Assembly (NCBI GenBank): GCA_002493635.1
Contig: DKZL01000045.1
Span: 508 to 14,748, forward strand
DNA from: Ruminococcaceae bacterium UBA7075
GTDB lineage: Bacteria > Bacillota > Clostridia > Oscillospirales > Acutalibacteraceae
Reading direction: 5' to 3'
DNA length: 14,241 nt
Shown: positions 6,773 to 14,161 of the stretch, piece by piece
How the letters are laid out: the number at the start of each line of letters is the position of its first letter
How positions within the stretch are numbered: the first letter of the stretch is position 1
Made by a program: the position numbers and the translations under genes
The notes under the pieces: model-generated
The model's database searches: none
Told to the model about the DNA's origin: nothing
The model's input: only the letters and a program-made list of their open reading frames with translations

Positions 6773-7522
6773 TTAACCGAACCTTCCTGAAATGTAATCT
6801 TCTGTTTTTTTGTTCTTAGGCTTGAAAAAAATTTGATGAGTGTCCCCGTATTCAATGACATCACCAAGCAGGAAGAAAGCTGTCTTGTCAGAAATTCTTG
6901 CAGCCTGCTGCATAGAGTGGGTAACAATTATTATTGTATAATCCTTTTTGAGTTCAAGCGTCAGGTCCTCGATTTTTGAGGTTGATATAGGGTCAAGCGC
7001 TGAGGTTGGTTCATCCATAAGTATAACCTCGGGGTTAACGGTAAGAGCTCTTGCAATGCAAAGTCTTTGCTGTTGACCGCCCGAGAGTGCAAGAGCGGAT
7101 TTTTTGAGCATATCTTTAACCTCATCCCAGAGTGCCGCCTGCCTTAAGGTGCGTTCAACAATTTCATTCAGCTTACTTTTTTTGCGGATTCCGTGGGTGA
7201 TAGGGCCGTAGGTAAGGTTATCGTAGATGCTCATAGGGAAGGGGTTAGGTCTTTGAAATACCATACCCACTCTTTTTCTGAGTGCATTAACATCCATATC
7301 AGAGTAAATGTTCTGACCGTCCATAAGTATTTCACCGTCAATTTTACAGTTTTCAACAAGGTCATTCATTCGGTTCAATGTTTTTAATACCGTTGATTTG
7401 CCGCAGCCTGACGGACCGATAAAGGAGGTTATTTCGTTTTTTTCTATTTTTAAATCAATACCTTTAACCGCCTTGAAATCTCCGTAATAGAGTTCAAGGT
7501 TTTTTATATCAAATTTGCTCAT
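6773..7522 (-). CDS. pstB: phosphate ABC transporter ATP-binding protein PstB
   Basis: A 249-aa ATPase that energises Pi import through PstCA at the cytoplasmic face. Walker A GPSGCGKST is at 36-44, the Q-loop Q90 is in MVFQRPNPFPMS, the ABC signature LSGGQ is at 146-150, Walker B VILMDE is at 166-171, and the switch His is H202. The RPNPFPMSIYDN stretch is typical of PstB rather than other ABC ATPases. ATG 7522 has AGGAG 5 bases upstream, starting right at the pstA stop; the gap to pstA is 9 bases. Confidence 0.97.
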   Translation of the reverse strand: MSKFDIKNLELYYGDFKAVKGIDLKIEKNEITSFIGPSGCGKSTVLKTLNRMNDLVENCKIDGEILMDGQNIYSDMDVNALRKRVGMVFQRPNPFPMSIYDNLTYGPITHGIRKKSKLNEIVERTLRQAALWDEVKDMLKKSALALSGGQQQRLCIARALTVNPEVILMDEPTSALDPISTSKIEDLTLELKKDYTIIIVTHSMQQAARISDKTAFFLLGDVIEYGDTHQIFFKPKNKKTEDYISGRFG

Positions 7523-7531
7523 ACTATCTCC

Positions 7532-8371
7532 TTATGTCTTAGCTATTTTCTTGGCTATAAAGTTTGACAAAGCGTTAATGCCTACTACAAGTACCAACAG
7601 AATGACTGCTGTTGCATATGCCTGATTTGTAAACAGTCCCTCTGAAAGCAGGCAATACAAATGAACAGAAAGTGTTCTTGCAGAGTCCATAAGACTTGTT
7701 GACATTTCGGCAACCGTACCTGATGTGTAGATTAATGCAGCTGTTTCACCGACAATTCGTCCTATTGCAAGAATAACGCCCGATAAAATTCCGGAAACGG
7801 CAGACGGAAGTATAATTTTGAATATCGTTCTCAGCTTGCCGGCACCCAATCCGAATGAGCCTTCTCTGTAAGAGTCGGGAACAGCCAAGAGTGCTTCCTC
7901 AGTTGTTCTTATAATGGTCGGAAGTACCATCATTGTCAGTGTCAGAATGCCTGCAATCATTGAGTATCCCCAGCCAAGTGCCAGAACAAAGGCTAAAAAT
8001 CCGAACAGACCGAATACAATAGACGGAATCCCGGCAAGAGTTTCCGTAGTAATTCTGATTACCTTAACAAGCTTGCTTCCTCTTTTTGCATACTCAACAA
8101 GATAAATTGCAGAGAAAATACCAATAGGCACTGCACAAAGAAGAGTGAAAAAGGTTATGTAAACAGTATTGATAATTGAAGGAAGCATTGATTGATTTTT
8201 AGAGTTATAATTAATACTGAATAATTCCGGAGTTAAATTCGGAATACCCTTTTCAAGAATATATATAATAATGAAAATTATAGATGCAACCGTGACTAAT
8301 GCTGCAAGGCAAATAAGAATCAGCATTATAAAGGAGAAGGGGTGCTTTAAATATGTTTTAAACTTGTTCAT
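7532..8371 (-). CDS. pstA: phosphate ABC transporter permease PstA
   Basis: A 279-aa integral membrane protein forming the channel with PstC. Hydrophobic segments are spread along its length, the first at about 13-40. The cytoplasmic coupling (EAA) loop is visible as SFGLGAGKLRTIFKIILP, followed by the IGRIVGETAAL helix conserved in Pst permeases. ATG 8371 overlaps the pstC stop by 4 bases (ATGA), and GGAG lies 6 bases upstream, so translation is coupled. Assignment to PstA rather than PstC rests on order and on the long periplasmic loop after the first segment (EKGIPNLTPELFS). Confidence 0.95.
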   Translation of the reverse strand: MNKFKTYLKHPFSFIMLILICLAALVTVASIIFIIIYILEKGIPNLTPELFSINYNSKNQSMLPSIINTVYITFFTLLCAVPIGIFSAIYLVEYAKRGSKLVKVIRITTETLAGIPSIVFGLFGFLAFVLALGWGYSMIAGILTLTMMVLPTIIRTTEEALLAVPDSYREGSFGLGAGKLRTIFKIILPSAVSGILSGVILAIGRIVGETAALIYTSGTVAEMSTSLMDSARTLSVHLYCLLSEGLFTNQAYATAVILLVLVVGINALSNFIAKKIAKT

Positions 8372-9222
8372 TGCTTCTCCTTCTTTCTGACTAAAATTGA
8401 GAAACAGATATTTATAATAAGAATAAATACGAACAGTACAACTGCTGTTGCAATCAATGCGCTTCTGTGCAGACCTGTTGCATATGCCATCTCCATAACG
8501 ATATTGCTCGTCAGAGTTCTGACTCCGCTTGTAATGCTGTTTGGCATAACCGCCTGATTTCCTGCAATCATAACCACAGCCGTTGTTTCACCGACAGCCC
8601 TGCCGATACTCAGAATTATACCTGACATAATACCGCTTTTTGCAGCAGGGACAACAGTTTTAAGCAGACTTCTTTCTTTGGTTGCACCCAAGGCGAGAGC
8701 GCCCTCGTAGTACATATCGGGAACTGCTCTTATTGATGCTTCTGACGTGTTGATAACAGTAGGAAGAATCATAATACCCAAAAGAATTGACGCAGTCAGA
8801 ATACCTTTGCCGCTTGTATGTGTGAGTTGTTGAATAACGGGAACAACCACAACCAGACAGAAAAATCCGTAAACCACAGAAGGAATACTTGCAAGAAGAT
8901 TAATTAAAGGTTTTATGAACTTGTAGAGTTTTTTTGGACAGTATTTTGCAAGAAAGACTGCTGTTAATATTCCGATAGGAACACCTATAATGATAGCGCC
9001 TGCGGTAACATATATGCTTGCAACTATCATTGGGAAAATACCGAACTCTCCTGATGATGGCTTCCAGTGTGTGCCGAAAATAAAATCCATAAAACCGATT
9101 TCGCCGATAGCAGGAACACCGTTTGCAAAAATAAAAATGCAAATTACGGCAACTGCTAAAATTGAAATGCAGGCACATAACAGGAAAAGTATCTTCATAA
9201 ATACTTCTTTTAAATTACTCAA
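8368..9222 (-). CDS. pstC: phosphate ABC transporter permease PstC
   Basis: A 284-aa membrane permease that forms a heterodimer with PstA. It contains a first membrane helix at about 9-35, the coupling loop ALALGATKERSLLKTVVP, and the IGRAVGETTAV helix with the conserved Arg and Glu of Pst permeases. The start is placed at TTG 9222, which has GAGGAG 7 bases upstream. The in-frame ATG at 9237 is five codons earlier and overlaps this ribosome binding site, with none of its own. It is separated from pstS by 59 bases that hold a hairpin, and overlaps pstA by 4 bases. Confidence 0.93.
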   Translation of the reverse strand: MSNLKEVFMKILFLLCACISILAVAVICIFIFANGVPAIGEIGFMDFIFGTHWKPSSGEFGIFPMIVASIYVTAGAIIIGVPIGILTAVFLAKYCPKKLYKFIKPLINLLASIPSVVYGFFCLVVVVPVIQQLTHTSGKGILTASILLGIMILPTVINTSEASIRAVPDMYYEGALALGATKERSLLKTVVPAAKSGIMSGIILSIGRAVGETTAVVMIAGNQAVMPNSITSGVRTLTSNIVMEMAYATGLHRSALIATAVVLFVFILIINICFSILVRKKEKQ

Positions 9223-9250
9223 CTTTATTCTCCTCATAAATGGAAATACA

Positions 9251-9271
9251 GGCAGAGGTTTTCCCTCTGCC
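9251..9271 (-). other. intercistronic stem-loop between pstS and pstC
   Basis: GGCAGAGG (9251-9258) and CCTCTGCC (9264-9271) form an 8-bp GC-rich stem with a 5-base loop. In the minus-strand transcript TGTATTTCC follows, not a real U-run. It is therefore more likely a partial terminator or a 3' stabiliser of pstS mRNA. That would give more binding protein than permease, as known for other binding-protein operons. Confidence 0.6.
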
Positions 9272-9281
9272 GCATTTCTTA

Positions 9282-10163
9282 TTATTGAATTTCATCCCAG
9301 ACGGTTGTGTTGCCGAGATAAATTGATTTAATTATGTCAGAAGTTAAATCATCTGTTGTATTTGACTGATTTACAATAACCGCAATACCGTCCATCGCTA
9401 TTTGTTTTGCAGTAAGCGTCTTTGTCTCTTCATCCTTTAATTCACGGGATGACATACCAATGTCGACAGCTTTTTCTGTTGCTGACTGAATACCTGTTGT
9501 AGAACCTGATTCCTGAATTTCAATAGAAACATTTGGATTTAGCTTTTTGTACTCATCTGCGATTACATTCATAAGCGGTGCAACAGATGTTGAGCCTGCA
9601 ACTGTAATTTTGCCGTCAAGGTTTTTGGATTTATATTCTGAGCCGCTCGCAATCGGAATATAGCCCTCTTTTTCAACAATTGCCTGACCGTCACTGCTCA
9701 TTATGTAGTCAATCAAATCCTGTGCAGCTTCGGATAACTCTCCGTCACAGTAAGCAAGGTTAAACGGACGGGCAACCTTGTATTCGCCGCTCTTGACATT
9801 GTTTGCATTACATTCAACACCGTCAACTTTAACAGCTTTAACTGTGTCTGAAAGCGAACCGAGCGAAACATATCCGATTGCATTGTTGTTGCCTGCAACT
9901 GTTGAAATCATAACTGATGTGCTATTGGTGATTTCGGCAGTTTCTGTTGTGGCGTCATTTTTCTGATCGTCAACAATGCCCAAAAGCTCTGTAAAAGCAC
10001 CTCTTGTGCCTGAGCCGTCCTCACGGGAAACAACTGTAATTGCACCTGTAATTCCGGTACCGGAAGGTGAATCGCTGTTTGCGGATGAACTACTGCTTCC
10101 GCAGCCTGCAAATGAGAGGGCGAGCATTGCCCCTGCCATAACCGTACATATTAACTTTTTCAT
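9282..10163 (-). CDS. pstS: phosphate-binding lipoprotein PstS, circularly permuted
   Basis: A 293-aa extracellular lipoprotein that captures Pi for PstCAB. The signal peptide ends in LSFAGC with lipidated C21, then a Ser-rich linker (22-36). The order of the two halves is reversed compared with E. coli or Bacillus PstS. ITVVSREDGSGTRGAF (42-57) through GYIPI (167-171), normally the C-terminal half, comes first. A short linker follows, then ITVAGSTSVAP (186-196), SGSTTG (219-224), VDIGMSSRELKD (233-244) and the end IYLGNTTVWDEIQ, normally the N-terminal half. All phosphate-contact motifs are present, so it should be functional. ATG 10163 has AGAGG 8 bases upstream, and two stop codons in a row end it. 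The first gene of the pst operon, with Pho-box half-sites upstream. Confidence 0.95.
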   Translation of the reverse strand: MKKLICTVMAGAMLALSFAGCGSSSSSANSDSPSGTGITGAITVVSREDGSGTRGAFTELLGIVDDQKNDATTETAEITNSTSVMISTVAGNNNAIGYVSLGSLSDTVKAVKVDGVECNANNVKSGEYKVARPFNLAYCDGELSEAAQDLIDYIMSSDGQAIVEKEGYIPIASGSEYKSKNLDGKITVAGSTSVAPLMNVIADEYKKLNPNVSIEIQESGSTTGIQSATEKAVDIGMSSRELKDEETKTLTAKQIAMDGIAVIVNQSNTTDDLTSDIIKSIYLGNTTVWDEIQ

Positions 10164-10190
10164 TTTCTATACCTCTTTTTTAAAATATAT

Positions 10191-10276
10191 GTACTTTTTA
10201 AGTACAAACTAATATTACAACTCTTTTGTTAAATCAAAAACCGTAAAAATGTAAATTATATATTTTGTTTTGTTAA
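10191..10276 (-). promoter_or_regulatory. pstS promoter region with Pho-box half-sites and a palindrome
   Basis: On the minus strand, TTAACA occurs at the complements of 10271-10276 and 10227-10232, exactly 44 bp (four 11-bp turns) apart. TTTACA at the complement of 10250-10255 lies nearly midway. A -10-like TAATAT lies around 10212-10217, close downstream of the nearer box. The perfect palindrome GTACTT-TTT-AAGTAC (10191-10205) falls at or near the predicted transcript start. The Pho boxes are supported by gene context; the -10 is weak. Confidence 0.5.
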
Positions 10277-10330
10277 ATTAAAATGAATTATGGTTTTGGT
10301 ATATCGGCATAGGTAACTGTTTTCCTATAA

Positions 10331-10366
10331 AGCAAAAATAAAATGACCGCTGAGAAGCGGTCATTT
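10331..10366 (-). terminator. terminator of the phoBR operon
   Basis: A perfect 10-bp stem, 10341-10350 with 10357-10366, has a 6-base loop. On the minus strand the T-rich stretch TATTTTTGC follows. It lies 34 bases after the phoR stop and separates phoBR from the pst promoter. Confidence 0.85.
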
Positions 10367-10399
10367 AGCGTATGGTGCATATTAAAAATTTGAAGAAAA

Positions 10400-12049
10400 T
10401 TAAAAAATTACTGTTATTTTTGTGCCTTTGTTTATTTCACTTTCAAGTTTGATTTTTCCTTTGTGATGTTCAATTCCGTGCTTTACAATAGAAAGTCCCA
10501 GTCCCGTTCCGCCGACTTCCTTGCTGTGACTTTTGTCAACTCGGTAAAATCGTTCAAAAATTCTGCTCTGATCATTCTTGCTTATGCCGATACCGTTATC
10601 ATCAACCATAAGTGTTGCTTTTCCGTTTACAGGTGCTACTGTTATTGTGACTTTGCCGTTTTCTCTATTGTATTTAATAGCATTATCTGCAAGGTTGTAA
10701 ATAATCTCAGTCAAAATAGTGGGAACACCGCTGAGCATAGTTTTTTCACCGTATAATTCAAGCTTTACTTTACAGTTGTTCGCAATCGGCGTCAGGGTAT
10801 CCTTGACATTCTTTGCAAGCTCATAAAGGTCAACATCTTCCGTTTCCATTAAAACGGATTTATCGTCAAGATTTGACAGCTTGATAATATCATTTACAAG
10901 TGTAATCAGTCTGTTTGTTTCTTTTTTTATGTTGCCTGCAAAGTGAACAGAGGTTTCCTGCGGAGTGCTTTCTGCTTCGATTATTTCTGCCGAAGCAAGA
11001 ATTGCGGTGAGAGGAGTTTTAAGTTCGTGACTTACATTTGCACTGAACTCTCTTCTCAGCATATCACGTTGATGTTTTTCGGTAACATCAAGTAAAACTG
11101 CAACTGCACCCTTTATTTTGCCGTCAACATCAACAGGATTGCAGTAAATGTTTAAATATCTGTCACCAAACTTAATTACTTCATTTGTATGAATACCGTC
11201 AAGCGCAAGAGTAATATCATCTGTAAATTGTTTGTCAATGTTCAAATCTCTTAAATTTTTATCTTTGATGCTCGTTATATTCAAAAGTTTTACTGCACTT
11301 TTATTGTAAGACAGGATTTTACCCTGAGTGTCAACAATTATAAGACCTTCCTTCATATTGCTTGTTATTGTATTGAATTCAGCCTGTGTGCGTTTAAGCT
11401 CTTTGATTTGTTCTCTGATAACTCTGTTCTGATGGCTGATTCTGTGCACCAGCGGTTCAATTTCTTCGTAGGTTGAAACAGCCTCAACATTTTCCAGAGC
11501 AAGCTCGTTTATCGGCATAACTATTTTTTTAGAAGCAAAAAACGCAATAGAATACGAAAGCACAAGAGCAATAATAATTACAATAGCCAGCGGCTGAAAC
11601 ATATTGAGCAATAAAATCCAGACGGTATACTGGTTTGTTGAAACACGGATTACACTTCCGTCGGAAAGAAGCTTGGCGCAGTACATTGTTTTTTCCGATA
11701 AGGTGTCGGAGGTTCTTATGGATTCTCCCGTACCATTTTGAAGCGCTTCTTTAAATTCCTCACGGTTAAGATGATTTTCCATTTTGTCGGCTGTTGCGTC
11801 AGAGTCAAACTTGACGGTACCGTCATTGTTTATCCAGGTGATTCTTCCTCTTTCACTTTTTTCGAGTGAATTCAGATAATCTATGCCGTTTAGTTCAACT
11901 CCGCAGGAAATGGAGTTAAGTTCCGAGTGCAGTTCATTCATTATTTCTTTGCCGTGAAAGTTATACATAACGCCGAAAATTATCAATATTGTTGCAGTCA
12001 GAACAGAAATACAGCCTAAAAATATATTTTTAAATATTTTTCCAGTCAT
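10400..12049 (-). CDS. phoR: phosphate sensor histidine kinase PhoR
   Basis: A 549-aa membrane kinase that phosphorylates its partner regulator when Pi is scarce. A membrane helix (about 10-30), an extracytoplasmic domain (31-142) and a second helix (143-171) are followed by a HAMP-like linker (172-225), a PAS domain (about 230-325), the H-box FSANVSHELKTPL with phospho-acceptor H341, the N-box NLADNAIKYN (452-461), G1 DDNGIGI, the F-box FERFYRV and G2 GGTGLGLSIV. The start ATG 12049 has GGAG 6 bases upstream, inside the phoB end, and lies one base after the phoB TAG. An extension to 12091 would overlap phoB and is rejected. PhoR is chosen over other PAS kinases because of its length, the PhoB partner and the surrounding pho genes. 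Confidence 0.93.
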   Translation of the reverse strand: MTGKIFKNIFLGCISVLTATILIIFGVMYNFHGKEIMNELHSELNSISCGVELNGIDYLNSLEKSERGRITWINNDGTVKFDSDATADKMENHLNREEFKEALQNGTGESIRTSDTLSEKTMYCAKLLSDGSVIRVSTNQYTVWILLLNMFQPLAIVIIIALVLSYSIAFFASKKIVMPINELALENVEAVSTYEEIEPLVHRISHQNRVIREQIKELKRTQAEFNTITSNMKEGLIIVDTQGKILSYNKSAVKLLNITSIKDKNLRDLNIDKQFTDDITLALDGIHTNEVIKFGDRYLNIYCNPVDVDGKIKGAVAVLLDVTEKHQRDMLRREFSANVSHELKTPLTAILASAEIIEAESTPQETSVHFAGNIKKETNRLITLVNDIIKLSNLDDKSVLMETEDVDLYELAKNVKDTLTPIANNCKVKLELYGEKTMLSGVPTILTEIIYNLADNAIKYNRENGKVTITVAPVNGKATLMVDDNGIGISKNDQSRIFERFYRVDKSHSKEVGGTGLGLSIVKHGIEHHKGKIKLESEINKGTKITVIF

Positions 12050-12050
12050 A

Positions 12051-12719
12051 CTATTCTCCAATCTTGTAGCCAAAACCCCGTACAGTTTCAATCATTGCTC
12101 CGCATTCGCCCAGTTTGGTTCTCAGTGTGCGGATGTGTACATCAACTGTTCTGTTTTCTCCGTCAAAGTCATAACCCCATATTTTATTAAGAAGTTTTTC
12201 TCTTGAGAATACAATTCCTTTGTTTTGCATTAAATGCAATAGGAGCTGATACTCCTTGTAGGTAAGAGTAATATTTTTTCCTGCGGCATTAACGAGGTGC
12301 TTTTCAGGATTAACAGAAAGATTGCCGATTTTGATTTCCTTATTGACGGAATTATTCTGCGTACGGCGCAAAAGTGCTTTTATTCTGGAGATTAGTTCCA
12401 TCATACTGAAAGGTTTTGTCATATAGTCATCTGCACCGCTGTCAAGACCGATAATTTTATCGTATTCGGAATCCTTTGCCGTTACCATAATGGCAGATAT
12501 TTTTGCTGTTTCAGAATTATTCCTGAGCTTTCGGAGAATTGACAGTCCGTCCTCCTCAGGAAGCATAATATCTAAAAGTACAAGGTCGGGGATTTCTTCG
12601 TCCATTGCTTTCCAGAAATCAGAAGGGCGATTAAATCCCTTGACCTCAAAACCGCTGTTTTTGAGGGAATATAATATCGCCTCATTTATACTGTTGTCAT
12701 CTTCAAGGAAATAAATCAA
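12051..12719 (-). CDS. phoB: phosphate response regulator (PhoB/PhoP type, OmpR family)
   Basis: A 222-aa cytosolic DNA-binding regulator. Receiver domain 1-118 has the acidic pocket E6-D7-D8, phospho-acceptor D50 in LVLLDIMLPEEDG, T80 (MVTAKD) and K102 (TKPFS). The OmpR-type winged helix at about 130-222 has the EYQLLLHL and RTVDVHIRTLRTKLG recognition-helix pattern, ending VRGFGYKIGE. The start is placed at TTG 12719, giving the family-typical MIYFLEDD, with AAGAAGG 8 bases upstream. The GTG at 12728 sits in that ribosome binding site. It is the first gene of phoBR, has a Pho box upstream, and is probably autoregulated. In Bacillus the same protein would be called PhoP. Confidence 0.92.
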   Translation of the reverse strand: MIYFLEDDNSINEAILYSLKNSGFEVKGFNRPSDFWKAMDEEIPDLVLLDIMLPEEDGLSILRKLRNNSETAKISAIMVTAKDSEYDKIIGLDSGADDYMTKPFSMMELISRIKALLRRTQNNSVNKEIKIGNLSVNPEKHLVNAAGKNITLTYKEYQLLLHLMQNKGIVFSREKLLNKIWGYDFDGENRTVDVHIRTLRTKLGECGAMIETVRGFGYKIGE

Positions 12720-12760
12720 AAATAACACCTTCTTAATTTGTATGTGTTGAATATGTTATG

Positions 12761-12803
12761 ATTATACCATTAATAAGTTAAATTAAAAGACCTGAAATGT
12801 TAA
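12761..12803 (-). promoter_or_regulatory. phoBR promoter with Pho-box half-sites
   Basis: On the minus strand an extended -10, TGGTATAAT (TATAAT = complement of 12761-12766), has no good -35 at 17 bp (CTTTTA). TTAACA (complement of 12798-12803) and TTAACT (complement of 12776-12781) lie 22 bp, two helical turns, apart. A strong -10 with a poor -35 and phased Pho half-sites fits an activator-dependent, autoregulated promoter. The predicted transcript starts near 12754, about 35 bases before TTG 12719. Confidence 0.6.
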
Positions 12804-12830
12804 ATGTAAGTAAAATTTATTTTGAAAAGG

Positions 12831-12864
12831 ACAGGAGCAGTCGGAATATTTCCGCTGCTCCTGT
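12831..12864 (-). terminator. terminator after the alkaline phosphatase gene
   Basis: ACAGGAGCAG (12831-12840) pairs with CTGCTCCTGT (12855-12864), and CGGAA (12842-12846) with TTCCG (12850-12854). The result is a 15-bp stem with one bulged T and a 3-base loop. On the minus strand only CCTTTTC follows, so the U-run is short. It lies 38 bases past the phosphatase stop and upstream of the phoBR promoter. Confidence 0.65.
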
Positions 12865-12901
12865 AGTTTGCTTATTAAATAATCATTCGGAAAATAAAAA
12901 T

Positions 12902-14110
12902 TTATTTGTCGTGTGATTCATTAAGAACCTTTCTCATATATTTGGCAATATCTGTGTTGTCAATTAAATCTTCTTTACAAATGCCTGCCGATTGTGCGCC
13001 GCTTGCCATAAGCAAAACATCTGTGTTTGTATGCTCTCCTTCTGAAGTAAAGCAACTGTCATTAATATCATCGGCGGTTGCGTTTTCGGGTATTTTTACA
13101 CCGCCTGTTTCGTGATCGGCTGTTACGATTACAAGCGTTCCCGGATTATCTTGTGCCCAATTAAGGACATAATCAACTGTCTGGTCAAACGACTGCATCT
13201 GTTCAAGTGTACCCTGCATATCTTCATCAGCTTCACAAACGTCAATATTGCTTCCTTCAACCATCAGGAAAAATCCCTTGTCATTGTCAAGCAGCTCCAA
13301 AGCTTTTGAAGTCATTGTTGTAAGTGTAGGCTTAATAGAAGCTCCTTTCATATTATCATAAGAAAACATTCCCAAAACCTTGCTGTCATCCTTAGTTAAA
13401 GCCAACAGAGAGCTTTCATCATTGATATATTTATAACCGTATTCTTCAACGTCAGATTGTGTTCCTTTTGAGGATTTGTAATGTTGCTCGCCGCCGCCGA
13501 ACATTACGTCTACACCTGTTTTAAGCATATCACGCAAAATTGGACGGTAATTGCCTCTGTATGTATTATGAGCAGCCATACCGGCAGGAGTTGCGTGACT
13601 TACATAGTGCCTGTCGACAAGACCTGTTTTCATATCGAGCTTTTTTGCAAATTCGCAGATTGTTTCAAGCGGATTGCCCTCTGCATCAACGCCTATGTAC
13701 TGATTGTATGTTTTTACACCCGTGCTGATTGCAGTGGCAGAAGCAGCACTGTCGGTAAATTCGGCTTTGCCTTCGGCTACCGATTGGGAATAGGTTGTAA
13801 CATGAGTCTGGTTTTTAATGCTGCTCATAACAAGCTTGTCGCCCTTTACGATTTCGGAAGCTTTGATAATATTTTCTCCCATACCATCGCCAATCATAAG
13901 AATAATATTTTTGACTTCCGAATCCTCGTCAAGATTATATTCTTTATAAGGAACCCAAACAACCTTGTCGGTTTCAAGCTCTTCTGCGACGGTGGTTTCT
14001 TCTGCAACTGTAGTCTGTACTTCACTGCTGCTTTTGTCAGTATTATTAGTACAGGCGGCAAAAGACGAAACAATGATTGCTGATAAAAGAATTGACAGTA
14101 ATTTTTTCAA
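12902..14110 (-). CDS. alkaline phosphatase, lipoprotein form
   Basis: A 402-aa PhoA-family phosphomonoesterase, anchored outside the cell by lipidation at C20 (lipobox SFAAC) and releasing Pi from organophosphates. An acidic, Thr/Ser-rich linker covers 21-50. Against E. coli PhoA: D75 (GDGMG) = D51, nucleophile S121 (TDSAASATA) = S102, T174 (HATPAG) = T155, R185 = R166, E285 (VEGS) = E322, D290 = D327, D332-H333 (ADHETGG) = D369-H370, and H360 (GEHTNTD) = H412. The equivalent of the zinc ligand H331 is A294 (IDVCEADED), a departure from the family. Start is TTG 14110 with GAGG about 7 bases upstream. It is a monocistronic unit ended by a hairpin. No Pho box is visible in the 30 bases between the start and the 101-bp element. 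Confidence 0.92.
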   Translation of the reverse strand: MKKLLSILLSAIIVSSFAACTNNTDKSSSEVQTTVAEETTVAEELETDKVVWVPYKEYNLDEDSEVKNIILMIGDGMGENIIKASEIVKGDKLVMSSIKNQTHVTTYSQSVAEGKAEFTDSAASATAISTGVKTYNQYIGVDAEGNPLETICEFAKKLDMKTGLVDRHYVSHATPAGMAAHNTYRGNYRPILRDMLKTGVDVMFGGGEQHYKSSKGTQSDVEEYGYKYINDESSLLALTKDDSKVLGMFSYDNMKGASIKPTLTTMTSKALELLDNDKGFFLMVEGSNIDVCEADEDMQGTLEQMQSFDQTVDYVLNWAQDNPGTLVIVTADHETGGVKIPENATADDINDSCFTSEGEHTNTDVLLMASGAQSAGICKEDLIDNTDIAKYMRKVLNESHDK

Positions 14111-14129
14111 AGTAAAACCTCATTTCTTG

Positions 14130-14161
14130 ATAATATAAAGATTTTTTTACTTTATAGGGAA
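14130..14161 (-). promoter_or_regulatory. weak candidate promoter of the alkaline phosphatase gene
   Basis: On the minus strand TATATT (complement of 14132-14137) is a possible -10, with TTCCCT (complement of 14156-14161) 18 bp upstream as a poor -35. The -35 lies inside the 101-bp element and the -10 just outside it. The transcript would begin near 14125. No TTAACA half-site is seen here. Confidence 0.25.

Noticed and set aside
8990..9331. 113-aa plus-strand open frame across the pstC start
   Set aside because: It is a shadow of pstC and pstS coding sequence and runs antisense through the pstS-pstC hairpin; no family features.
12050..12091. Upstream extension of phoR overlapping phoB
   Set aside because: The ATG at 12049 has a good GGAG site and follows the phoB stop by one base; the extension encodes no part of the kinase fold.
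13481..14083. 200-aa plus-strand open frame opposite the alkaline phosphatase gene
   Set aside because: It is antisense to a gene with full family motifs, has no ribosome binding site of note, and its protein is a Cys/Phe-rich stretch without recognisable domains.
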